The notes beneath the pieces were generated by a model. It was not told the DNA's origin. It worked only from the letters and a program-made list of their open reading frames with translations, and did no database searches. This document shows positions 57,846 through 64,000 of a DNA stretch of 64,000 nucleotides, in pieces (the stretch's first letter is position 1; each line of letters begins with the position of its first letter). Made by a program: the position numbers and the translations under genes. The stretch comes from DASUKM01 sp036278735 (lineage in GTDB: Bacteria; Acidobacteriota; Vicinamibacteria; Vicinamibacterales; 2-12-FULL-66-21), in contig DASUKM010000029.1 in the NCBI GenBank assembly GCA_036278735.1, positions 62,001 through 126,000 on the forward strand. The letters are read 5' to 3'.

Positions 57846-60326
57846 CTACTCGGTGTGCAGCACGCCCGAGGGCGCCAGGCGCGACGCTCGCCACGCGGGG
57901 ATCATCGTCGCGGCCGCGGTGATGCCGCCGACGAGCACGATCGCGGCGGCGAGCATGATCGGATCGGACGCGCGAATCGCGTACACCCGACTCGCGACGA
58001 CCCGGCCGGACAGATACGCCGCCAACAATCCGATCGCTGCGCCGACGAGCGCAAGCATCGCGCCGTGCGTCATCACGAGCCCGAAGACGCTCCCGGGCGT
58101 CGCTCCCAGGGCGAGGCGCGTGGCCATTTCGCCGCGCCGCTGCGAGACGCCGTAGGCGACGACGCCGTAGATCCCGACGGCGGCGAGCAGAAGGGCGACG
58201 CCGCCAAAGATCAGCATCAGCGTCATCCCGAGCTGCTGCCGGCTGAGCGTGCCGGCGACCAGGTCCGTGACGCGTTCGAAGTCGACGGCAATCCGCGGAT
58301 CGAAGCGGCGGACCTCGTCGCGGATGGACGCTTCGACGCCGGCCGGATCGGCGGCTGAGGTCGAGACGACGATCGTCTGCCGCTGCAGCCCGCCGGTCTG
58401 CGTGATGGGCGAGTAGTACGCCGGTTCGGCCGGCACGCTCACCGACCGTTCGCGCACGTCGTCCACCACGCCGACCACGGTCAGCTCGTTCCGGGGATCC
58501 GGCGCCGGGTAGCCCGCGGCAAACTGCACGCCGATCGGATTGTGCCCCTTCAGATAGAGCTGCGCGAACGTCTTGTTCACGATCGCCACCGGCAGCGTCT
58601 TGGCCCGGTCGTCCGTCGTGAAATCGCGCCCCTGCAGCAGGCGGGTGCCGCTCGCGCCAAAGAAGCCGGGGCTGACGGCGCGCGCGCGCGTGCCCATCGG
58701 GTTGGCGGAGTCGAACGGCTCCCCGTGCAACTGCGCGAACAACGAGGCCTCGAGCGTGTTGCGCAGCGGAAAATTCGACGTGGCGCCGACCGCCGTCACC
58801 CCCGGCAGCGCGCGCAGACGATCGAGGAGCGCCCGCCCGGCCGCATCGACGGATGCCCCGTTCGGATATTTCGGCCCCAGGAACGACACGTCGAAGAAGA
58901 GACGCCGCTCGGGCACGAATCCCAGATCGGCGCTCCGAAGGTTGGCAAACCCGCGCACCAGCCAGCCCGCGCCCGCGACGAGGACGATCGCCAGCGCGAT
59001 CTCGATTACCGTCATGGCGCTGAGCCATCGCGTGGTCCCGCGCCCGCCGGTGGCCGAGCGGGTGCTGTCCCCCATCAACGTACGCACGTCGGTCGACGCC
59101 AGCCGAAGCGCGGGGGCAAACCCGACGAGCAAACCGGACACGACCAGCGTCGCGAGCGCGAACAGCAGGACACGACCGTCGAAGCTCAGGGCGTCGAGAC
59201 GCGGCAGTTTCGACGCGCCGAGCGCGAGCAGCGCCCGAACCCCGACGTAGGCGAGCGCGACACCGAGCGCGGCGCCGGCCGCCGCCAGCACGACGGATTC
59301 CGTGAGCAGTTGGCGGATGATGCGTCCCCGCGGGGCGCCGATCGCCACGCGGACCGCCATCTCGCGGCTGCGGGCGGCGCCGCGCGCCAGCAGGAGGTTG
59401 GCGACGTTGACGCACGCCAGCAGCAGCAGGAGCCCCGTCGCCGACATCACGATGATCAGAATGGGCCCAAGGTCGCCGACGACCGACGCGACGAGCGATT
59501 TCGTCACGAACACGCGGTTCATGTCGGCCGCCGGAAAGTCGTGCGCGAGCTGGGTCATGACCGGGGCCATTTCGGCATTGGCCCGCTGCAGCGCAACCCC
59601 CGGCCTCAGGCGCATGAATCCGTCCAGGAAGTGATTGATGTCGTCGGGGCCGAGCTGATCGCTGAACCAGAAATCGACGTCGTGCGGCGTGTCGAAGCCG
59701 CGCGGCGCGACACCGGCAATCGTGGTCGTGAGTTCGGCGAAGTGGATCGGCTTCCCCACGATGTTCGGATCGCCCCGATACAGCTCCTGCCAGAGCCGGT
59801 ACGAGACGACCACCACCGGCGGCGCCGGCGGCGGACCGGCCGGCGGCTGCGCGCCCGGCGCCGGTCGAGGACGGGGCGGCGGCGGAACGAAATTCTGAGG
59901 CGTGAAGCCGCCAAGCGTCATCGGCAGCCCGAACAGGTCGAAAAAGCCTTCGGTGACGCCCCAGGCCGTCACGTGCTCCGGCGTGCCATCCTCGTGCAGG
60001 AACGTCAGCTCGACCGACTGCATGCCGGCTGCCCGGACGATCGAGGGCAGACCCGGATGACCGGGGCCTGCGTTCAAGCGCGAGACGGCCCCGTTCGACA
60101 ACAGCCCCGTCGTCGGACGTCCGTCGGTCAGGGCCGAGCGGACGCTGTAGAGATTTTCCGGGTGCGGATACGGCAGCGGCTTCAGCAGGACGGCGTTGAG
60201 CGTGCTGTAGATGGCCGTGGTGGCGCCGATCCCCAGGGCCAGCGTCGCGATCGCCGTCAGCGGAAAGGCGGGCGCGCGCAGGTAGCCGCGCAGCGCGAAC
60301 TTGATGTCCTGAAGCAGTGTTTCCAT
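57846..60326 (-). CDS. ADOP-type ABC transporter permease lacking the prefix domain (third in window)
   Basis: The 826-residue permease starts directly at the MacB-like N-terminus (LLQDIKFALRGYLRAPAF) without the prefix domain of the other two. TM1 is AIATLALGIGATTAIYSTL. The periplasmic core contains a Pro/Ala-rich insert (near residues 145-170). The two FtsX domains are present, the last ending ATMIPAWRASRLAPSGVLHTE. AGAGGAG precedes the ATG at 60326. It is transcribed toward the second permease, 150 bp away, so possibly from the same message. No ATPase gene is nearby; role unknown. Confidence 0.88.
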   Translation of the reverse strand: METLLQDIKFALRGYLRAPAFPLTAIATLALGIGATTAIYSTLNAVLLKPLPYPHPENLYSVRSALTDGRPTTGLLSNGAVSRLNAGPGHPGLPSIVRAAGMQSVELTFLHEDGTPEHVTAWGVTEGFFDLFGLPMTLGGFTPQNFVPPPPRPRPAPGAQPPAGPPPAPPVVVVSYRLWQELYRGDPNIVGKPIHFAELTTTIAGVAPRGFDTPHDVDFWFSDQLGPDDINHFLDGFMRLRPGVALQRANAEMAPVMTQLAHDFPAADMNRVFVTKSLVASVVGDLGPILIIVMSATGLLLLLACVNVANLLLARGAARSREMAVRVAIGAPRGRIIRQLLTESVVLAAAGAALGVALAYVGVRALLALGASKLPRLDALSFDGRVLLFALATLVVSGLLVGFAPALRLASTDVRTLMGDSTRSATGGRGTTRWLSAMTVIEIALAIVLVAGAGWLVRGFANLRSADLGFVPERRLFFDVSFLGPKYPNGASVDAAGRALLDRLRALPGVTAVGATSNFPLRNTLEASLFAQLHGEPFDSANPMGTRARAVSPGFFGASGTRLLQGRDFTTDDRAKTLPVAIVNKTFAQLYLKGHNPIGVQFAAGYPAPDPRNELTVVGVVDDVRERSVSVPAEPAYYSPITQTGGLQRQTIVVSTSAADPAGVEASIRDEVRRFDPRIAVDFERVTDLVAGTLSRQQLGMTLMLIFGGVALLLAAVGIYGVVAYGVSQRRGEMATRLALGATPGSVFGLVMTHGAMLALVGAAIGLLAAYLSGRVVASRVYAIRASDPIMLAAAIVLVGGITAAATMIPAWRASRLAPSGVLHTE

Positions 60327-60439
60327 CGAGGCTCCTCTTGACTGAGGTTAGACGTCAAAAGATTCGCGGCGGACGAGTCGGCGCCAGACCGCGCGCCGAC
60401 CGGCCCGACGACGCTGTCGGGGCATTTCGCAACGCTTAT

Positions 60440-60472
60440 TGTTGCGCCGCAACATACATGGTATCGTGATAC
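60440..60472 (+). promoter_or_regulatory. Promoter and operator dyads of the RES-Xre toxin-antitoxin operon
   Basis: TTGTTG (60439-60444), a 17-bp spacer and TATCGT (60462-60467) form a promoter ending five bases before the ATG. Two palindromes cover it: tgttgcg-c-cgcaaca (60440-60454) and gtatc-gt-gatac (60461-60472). The second abuts the start codon. Autorepression by the antitoxin is likely, and the transcript is probably leaderless. Confidence 0.6.
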
Positions 60473-60805
60473 ATGCCCGTCGCCACCGCCCGCAAGGTGG
60501 ACGCGTTGCGCCACGATTTCCGGTCGGCCGCCCAACTGGCGGACCTGCTCGGCGTCAACCGATCCCAGGTGACCCGCTGGCTGCGCGGCGCCGGCATCGA
60601 CCCGGTGAACGCGGAAAAGGTCGATCTGCTCGAGCTCGTCTGGGCCAACCTGCTGCGGCTCTACGAACGCGAGGCGGCGCTCGAGTGGCTGTTCGGCATC
60701 AATCCCCGTCTCGGCGACCGGCGTCCGATCGATCTGGTCCGCGCCGGCCGCACGGAGGAACTGATGCGCGCCATTCGCGCCGAACGGTCCGACTCGTTCG
60801 CGTGA
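60473..60805 (+). CDS. Xre/MbcA/ParS-type antitoxin of a RES-Xre module
   Basis: The 110-residue protein has an N-terminal helix-turn-helix (SAAQLADLLGVNRSQVTRWLRG) and a C-terminal DUF2384 toxin-binding domain. That domain contains LYEREAALEWLFGINPRLGDRRPIDLVRAGRTEELMRAI, with the family's W-L-x-x-x-N-P...R-P-x-D-L pattern. It neutralises the RES toxin and, with it, represses the operon through the dyads just upstream. The TGA overlaps the toxin GTG by four bases (GTGA), ensuring coupled translation. No Shine-Dalgarno precedes the start, consistent with a leaderless mRNA. Confidence 0.92.
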   Translation: MPVATARKVDALRHDFRSAAQLADLLGVNRSQVTRWLRGAGIDPVNAEKVDLLELVWANLLRLYEREAALEWLFGINPRLGDRRPIDLVRAGRTEELMRAIRAERSDSFA

Positions 60806-61368
60806 TCCTGTATCGCGCGTTTGCCTGGGATCGCGGCGCCGCCGCGGATGCGCCGGACGGTCCGCTCTGGTTCCCCCGGATGTACCAGGGCGAAGGGCGC
60901 CACGACAACCCCGGCGTGTACGGCTGCCTCTATCTCGCCGACCGCCCCGTGTCGTGCATCGTCGAGCAGCTCGCGGCCTTTCGCGGGCAGCGGCTCACGC
61001 CCGCCCTGCTCCGCCGCCGCGGCCTGCCGCTGGCGCTCGCGACGATCGAGCTGGAGGATCGCGCCGCGATCGTGGACTTCGACGATCCGGCCGTCCTCCG
61101 CCGCGAGCGCCTGCGCCCGTCCGTCGTCGCCACCCGGCATCGCGACCTCACGCAGCCGCAGGCGCTCGCGCTGTACCGGCAGCACGACGGCGCGGCCGGC
61201 CTGCGCTGGTGGTCGACCTGGGAGTCGCTGTGGATCAACGTGACGGTGTTCGACCGGGCCGGGCCGCAGCTCCGGCTCCACGCCGTACGTGAGCTGACGC
61301 TGGACGACCCCGCGGTCGTCGAGGCCGCCGACGTGTTCGGCCTGCGCGTCACGCACGGCGCGGGATGA
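60802..61368 (+). CDS. RES-domain toxin (NAD+-degrading family)
   Basis: The 188-residue toxin has the conserved polar residues that name the family: Arg in LYRAFAWD near the N-terminus, Glu in SCIVEQLAAF, and Ser in LRWWSTWESLW. GRHDNPGVYGCLYLADRP gives the typical substrate-pocket strand. Characterised RES toxins split NAD+ and stop growth until the Xre antitoxin binds. GTG 60802 overlaps the antitoxin stop. The gene ends at a perfect 30-bp palindrome that closes the module. Both active-site residues and length look intact, so the system is probably functional. Confidence 0.9.
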   Translation: MILYRAFAWDRGAAADAPDGPLWFPRMYQGEGRHDNPGVYGCLYLADRPVSCIVEQLAAFRGQRLTPALLRRRGLPLALATIELEDRAAIVDFDDPAVLRRERLRPSVVATRHRDLTQPQALALYRQHDGAAGLRWWSTWESLWINVTVFDRAGPQLRLHAVRELTLDDPAVVEAADVFGLRVTHGAG

Positions 61369-61397
61369 CCGTTGGATCCCGCGCGGGATCCAACGGT
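61368..61397. terminator. 30-bp perfect palindrome closing the RES-Xre operon
   Basis: The two 15-nt halves (61368-61382 and 61383-61397), centred on cccgcgcggg, are exactly complementary. The first base belongs to the toxin stop codon. The palindrome lies 20 bp from the convergent HbpS-like stop, so it can act as a bidirectional terminator. Confidence 0.7.
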
Positions 61398-61416
61398 GTC
61401 CGACGGGGTGCGCCGC

Positions 61417-62208
61417 TTACTTCGTCGGGGGAAGCGCCGCCGCGATGGCGGTTGCCGCGGCCGAGCACACGGGATGTCCCCATCCGCTCGCGCTGACGCC
61501 GGGCATCTGTCCCGGCTGCGGCGTGATGTCGTACACGATGTTGTCCTTGCGGTTCGGATCGCCGCTCACGCCGGCCGGGACGTAGTCGAGATTCAGGGCA
61601 TTGCGCGTTCGCCAGGCGATGTTGTGATCCGCGCACGACGAGTCGCCGCTGACCCCGAGCGCCCCCACCAGCCGCCCCTCGGCGTTGTAGAGCGCCAGAC
61701 CTCCGGCGAACACGTTCACCCCACCGATGCGGTTGCCCACCATCGGATCGTTGTCGCGCCCGTTCTGCGCCGGGTTGCCGCCGTAGGCCACATCCGTGTC
61801 CACCGGGTTGCTGGCCTGCAGTCCGTACAGCGTGCCGCCGGGCTGGACGGCGGAATACAGGTTCGCGGTCGAGAGCGCGAGCTCCGGCAGGCTGAACGCG
61901 TTGGCCGTATTCGCCTTCTGGGCAGAGATGGCGCGGCTGCCCGGCCACTGGTCGCCGCGATCCCCGCCGGTGAAGGCGACGGCGCACACGACGCCGTCGC
62001 GATTGACGACCGTGGCCCACATCTGGAAACCGAAGCCCCCGTTTGCCTGCGACTGCGCCCCCTGGAGCGCCGTGCGCAGCGCCGCGTGCGACGGCAGACC
62101 TCGGCAGGCGCTCGAGTGGTCGTCGTCGCCCGCCCGCGCCGTCCCCATGCCGACCATCAGGATGCCTGCCAGGACCACGCCCGCGATGAACGATCCGTTC
62201 TTGGTCAT
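61417..62208 (-). CDS. Exported HbpS/GlcG-like (DUF336-type) protein
   Basis: The 263-residue protein has a signal peptide (FIAGVVLAGILMVGMGTARA). One GlcG/HbpS-like domain follows: WATVVNRDGVVCAVAFTGG, ISAQKANTANAFS, GGVNVFAGGLALYNAEGRLVGALGVSGDSSCADHNIAW and a C-terminal VCSAAATAIAAAL helix. HbpS binds haem and modulates redox sensing in streptomycetes; other members are of unknown function. Several cysteines and the HNIAW His could be ligands. ATG 62208 has GGAGGGG five bases upstream and was preferred to an earlier in-frame start. Confidence 0.75.
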   Translation of the reverse strand: MTKNGSFIAGVVLAGILMVGMGTARAGDDDHSSACRGLPSHAALRTALQGAQSQANGGFGFQMWATVVNRDGVVCAVAFTGGDRGDQWPGSRAISAQKANTANAFSLPELALSTANLYSAVQPGGTLYGLQASNPVDTDVAYGGNPAQNGRDNDPMVGNRIGGVNVFAGGLALYNAEGRLVGALGVSGDSSCADHNIAWRTRNALNLDYVPAGVSGDPNRKDNIVYDITPQPGQMPGVSASGWGHPVCSAAATAIAAALPPTK

Positions 62209-62309
62209 CTCGTCCCCTCCTGACAACGCGCCGTCGGTTCCAATGACGGCGACAGACAGGGAACGCTAGGCGTACGCCTCGGGGAAGTCAAAGCAAATCG
62301 TCGAGGGCC

Positions 62310-63371
62310 TCAGACCTCGCGCACGCGGCCCGATCGACCGGCGCGTCGCGGCTTGCGCGCCGGCGGCAGGCCCGATGCGGTCTGCAGCGTTCGAAGGCGC
62401 TCGATCGCCGGCCCGAGCGGCTGCCCGCTCCGCGGCATCCCGGCCCACAAATCGCCGACCTTCTCGACCCGCGCCGGCATCGAGCGCAGCGTGAAGCTTT
62501 GCGGCACGACCTCGCCGCGTGTGACTTCCTGCCACGTGCAGGGCGCCGAGACGGGCGCGCCCGGCTTCGCCCGGACGGCATACGCGGCGGCAAACGTCGC
62601 CGAGTACACGTTGCGCCCCGTATCGACGAGGATGCGGCCGCCGCGGTCGGCCTTGTGGAACTCCTGCGTCAGGCGCTCGGGATCGCGCCGGACGAGCAGC
62701 GTGCCGACGGCGTCCGCGAATCGCGCCGCGGCCGGCAGGTCCGCTGATCCGTCGAGCGCGACGACGATGTGAAACCCCTTCGACCCGCTCGTCTTGATCC
62801 AGCTCCGTAATCCGACTTCGTCGAGCAGGTCGCGCACCGCGATGGCGGCATCGCGCACGCCTTCGACGTCATCGTCCGTCGAGGGGTCGAGGTCGAACAC
62901 GCACAGGTCAGGGTGGCGCAGATCGGGCACGCGCCTGGTCCAGACGTGCGGCGTAATGCAGTTCTGATTGGCGAGCCAGACGAGCGACCGCGTGTCCGTC
63001 ACCACGACATGATGGACGGTGCCGCCGTGCTTGGGCACCTCGACGCGCTCGATCCACTTGGGGAACCCCTTCGAGACGTCCTTCTGGATGAACCCGGGCG
63101 CGCCGATGCCGCGGTGATAGCGCTCCATCGTGACCGGCCGGCCGACGATGTGCGGCAGCATCGCCGGCGCGATCGCTTCGTAGTACCCCGCGAGCTCCCC
63201 TTTCGTGACCCCGACGTCCGGAAACAGGATCTTGTCGGGATGGCTGATGGGCATGATCACGGACGGATCTCGAGCAGCCGCGGGTGGCGGAGCTTGCGGT
63301 GGACGGTCCGCTCGACCCACGCGACGGCTACCAGTGGATCGGTTCCGCGTCTTTGTACGGGCGTCGGTCAT
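62310..63371 (-). CDS. LigD-type DNA primase-polymerase (Prim-Pol) domain protein
   Basis: The 353-residue protein corresponds to the polymerase domain of bacterial NHEJ ligase D, without nuclease or ligase domains. Visible features are the N-terminal SHPDKILFPDVGVTKGELAGYY, ENCITPH-like NQNCITPHVW, catalytic FDLDP (metal Asp pair), KTSGSKGFHIVVAL, and RILVDTGRN...YAVRAKPGAPVSAP. A basic tail (ARKPRRAGRSGR) may bind DNA. The ATG at 63371 overlaps the stop of the glycosylase gene (ATGA). It was preferred to an internal ATG (63254) for that reason. Ku and ligase partners are not in the window. Confidence 0.85.
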   Translation of the reverse strand: MTDARTKTRNRSTGSRRVGRADRPPQAPPPAAARDPSVIMPISHPDKILFPDVGVTKGELAGYYEAIAPAMLPHIVGRPVTMERYHRGIGAPGFIQKDVSKGFPKWIERVEVPKHGGTVHHVVVTDTRSLVWLANQNCITPHVWTRRVPDLRHPDLCVFDLDPSTDDDVEGVRDAAIAVRDLLDEVGLRSWIKTSGSKGFHIVVALDGSADLPAAARFADAVGTLLVRRDPERLTQEFHKADRGGRILVDTGRNVYSATFAAAYAVRAKPGAPVSAPCTWQEVTRGEVVPQSFTLRSMPARVEKVGDLWAGMPRSGQPLGPAIERLRTLQTASGLPPARKPRRAGRSGRVREV

Positions 63372-64000
63372 GAGTCCATCGCACCCTTGCGCGACAAGCC
63401 GTCGAGCAAGAGATGGAAATACACGAGGCCGGCATACGGCTGCCATCGCGCGACGGCCTTCCGCACGCCGGCATAGTCCAGCGGACCCGGACGTCCCAGC
63501 CACAGTGCCAGCCGTTTCTGCGCGCCCACGTCGTCGCCGGGGAACACGTGCAAACGCCCGAGACCGCGCAGCAGCACGTACTCGGCCGTCCAGCGCCCGA
63601 CGCCGCGCAAGTCGAGCAGCCGCGCACAGGCCCCGCTGTCGTCCTCGTCCGCCAACGACGTCAGGTCGACCTCACGTGCTTCGATCGCGCGCGCGAGCGC
63701 CAGCAGCGCCCGGACTTTCTGCCGGCTGAAGCCGATCGCCTGACAGCGGGCCGGCGCCAGCCGCGCCACGTCGGACGGTCGGGGAAACGCGAACTGGGTA
63801 TCGGGCTCGGCGCCGCGCTGGCTCGCGGCCAGCCGTGCGAGTCGATTGAGCAGCTCGAGGCCGACCTCCAGCGACAACTGCTGACACGCAAACGCATTGA
63901 CCAGCGCTTCGAACGCCGTCGGGAATCGCGGCGCTTTCACGCCTCGGAATCGTTCGGCGAGCGGCCGCAGCCGCGGATCCCGCGCGGCCACCCGATACCA
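63368..64000 (-). CDS. AlkA-type DNA-3-methyladenine glycosylase (HhH-GPD), 5' partial
   Basis: The frame remains open at the window end, so the N-terminus lies beyond 64000; 210 residues are visible. It has FPTAFEALVNAFACQQLS, typical of AlkA/3-methyladenine glycosylase II, and the helix-hairpin-helix LLDLRGVGRWTAEYVLL with a Gly/Pro-rich turn. The catalytic Asp is in HVFPGDDVGAQKRL. It removes alkylated bases to start base-excision repair. It is directly coupled to the LigD-type polymerase by an ATGA overlap, suggesting a DNA-repair operon. Confidence 0.88.
   Translation of the reverse strand, partial: WYRVAARDPRLRPLAERFRGVKAPRFPTAFEALVNAFACQQLSLEVGLELLNRLARLAASQRGAEPDTQFAFPRPSDVARLAPARCQAIGFSRQKVRALLALARAIEAREVDLTSLADEDDSGACARLLDLRGVGRWTAEYVLLRGLGRLHVFPGDDVGAQKRLALWLGRPGPLDYAGVRKAVARWQPYAGLVYFHLLLDGLSRKGAMDS

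Overview
The window is about 64 kb of GC-rich DNA that is almost fully coding. No rRNA, tRNA or CRISPR array was seen. Gene content points to an acidobacterium, probably of the Vicinamibacteria type. The indicators are three large stand-alone MacB/FtsX-like permeases of the 'acidobacterial duplicated orphan permease' kind, an ECF sigma factor next to a giant Ser/Thr kinase, a helix-turn-helix protein tethered to a TolB-like propeller, and many exported peptidases and BNR or propeller proteins. The taxonomic call is inference from content only.

Layout. 1-5.4 kb: the end of a secreted metzincin protease, a secreted beta/gamma-crystallin, an acyl-CoA dehydrogenase-like flavoprotein, then a non-coding block where two inverted 8-bp tandem arrays are split by a decayed IS256-type element, and a DUF4242 gene. 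5.4-12.6 kb: a kinase/pseudo-cyclase/AAA/TPR regulator, its ECF sigma factor, and a gamma-glutamyltransferase homologue. 12.7-19.3 kb: a signalling cluster of SpoIIE-type phosphatase, single-domain response regulator and propeller hybrid histidine kinase. 19.5-28.8 kb: a sortilin-like BNR protein and penicillin-acylase homologue (operon), a permease, and a cupredoxin/DUF4142 pair. 29-31 kb: a DUF1275 membrane protein, then arsR and arsM, which are divergent over a shared operator region. 31.2-35 kb: a cysD-cysNC-sulfotransferase operon that makes and uses PAPS. 35-43.7 kb: a copper-type P1B ATPase, an amidohydrolase, an M3 peptidase lipoprotein, DUF5946 and a trypsin-fold pseudoprotease. 44-49 kb: a 1673-residue exported PASTA/propeller protein. 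49-60.3 kb: a YciI-like protein, a six-hairpin glycosidase, the HTH-TolB regulator, a small exported protein and two more orphan permeases. 60.4-64 kb: a RES-Xre toxin-antitoxin pair, an exported HbpS/GlcG-like protein, and a LigD-type primase-polymerase coupled to an AlkA-type glycosylase that runs off the window.

Non-coding structure is the least ordinary part. Four unrelated 7-8 bp tandem arrays sit directly beside stop codons, three of them as inverted arms able to form long hairpins. A REP-like element with ggggtcagatcttg ends occurs three times; one copy lies immediately upstream of the sigma factor and supplies an in-frame stop. Several convergent gene pairs are separated by long perfect stem-loops.
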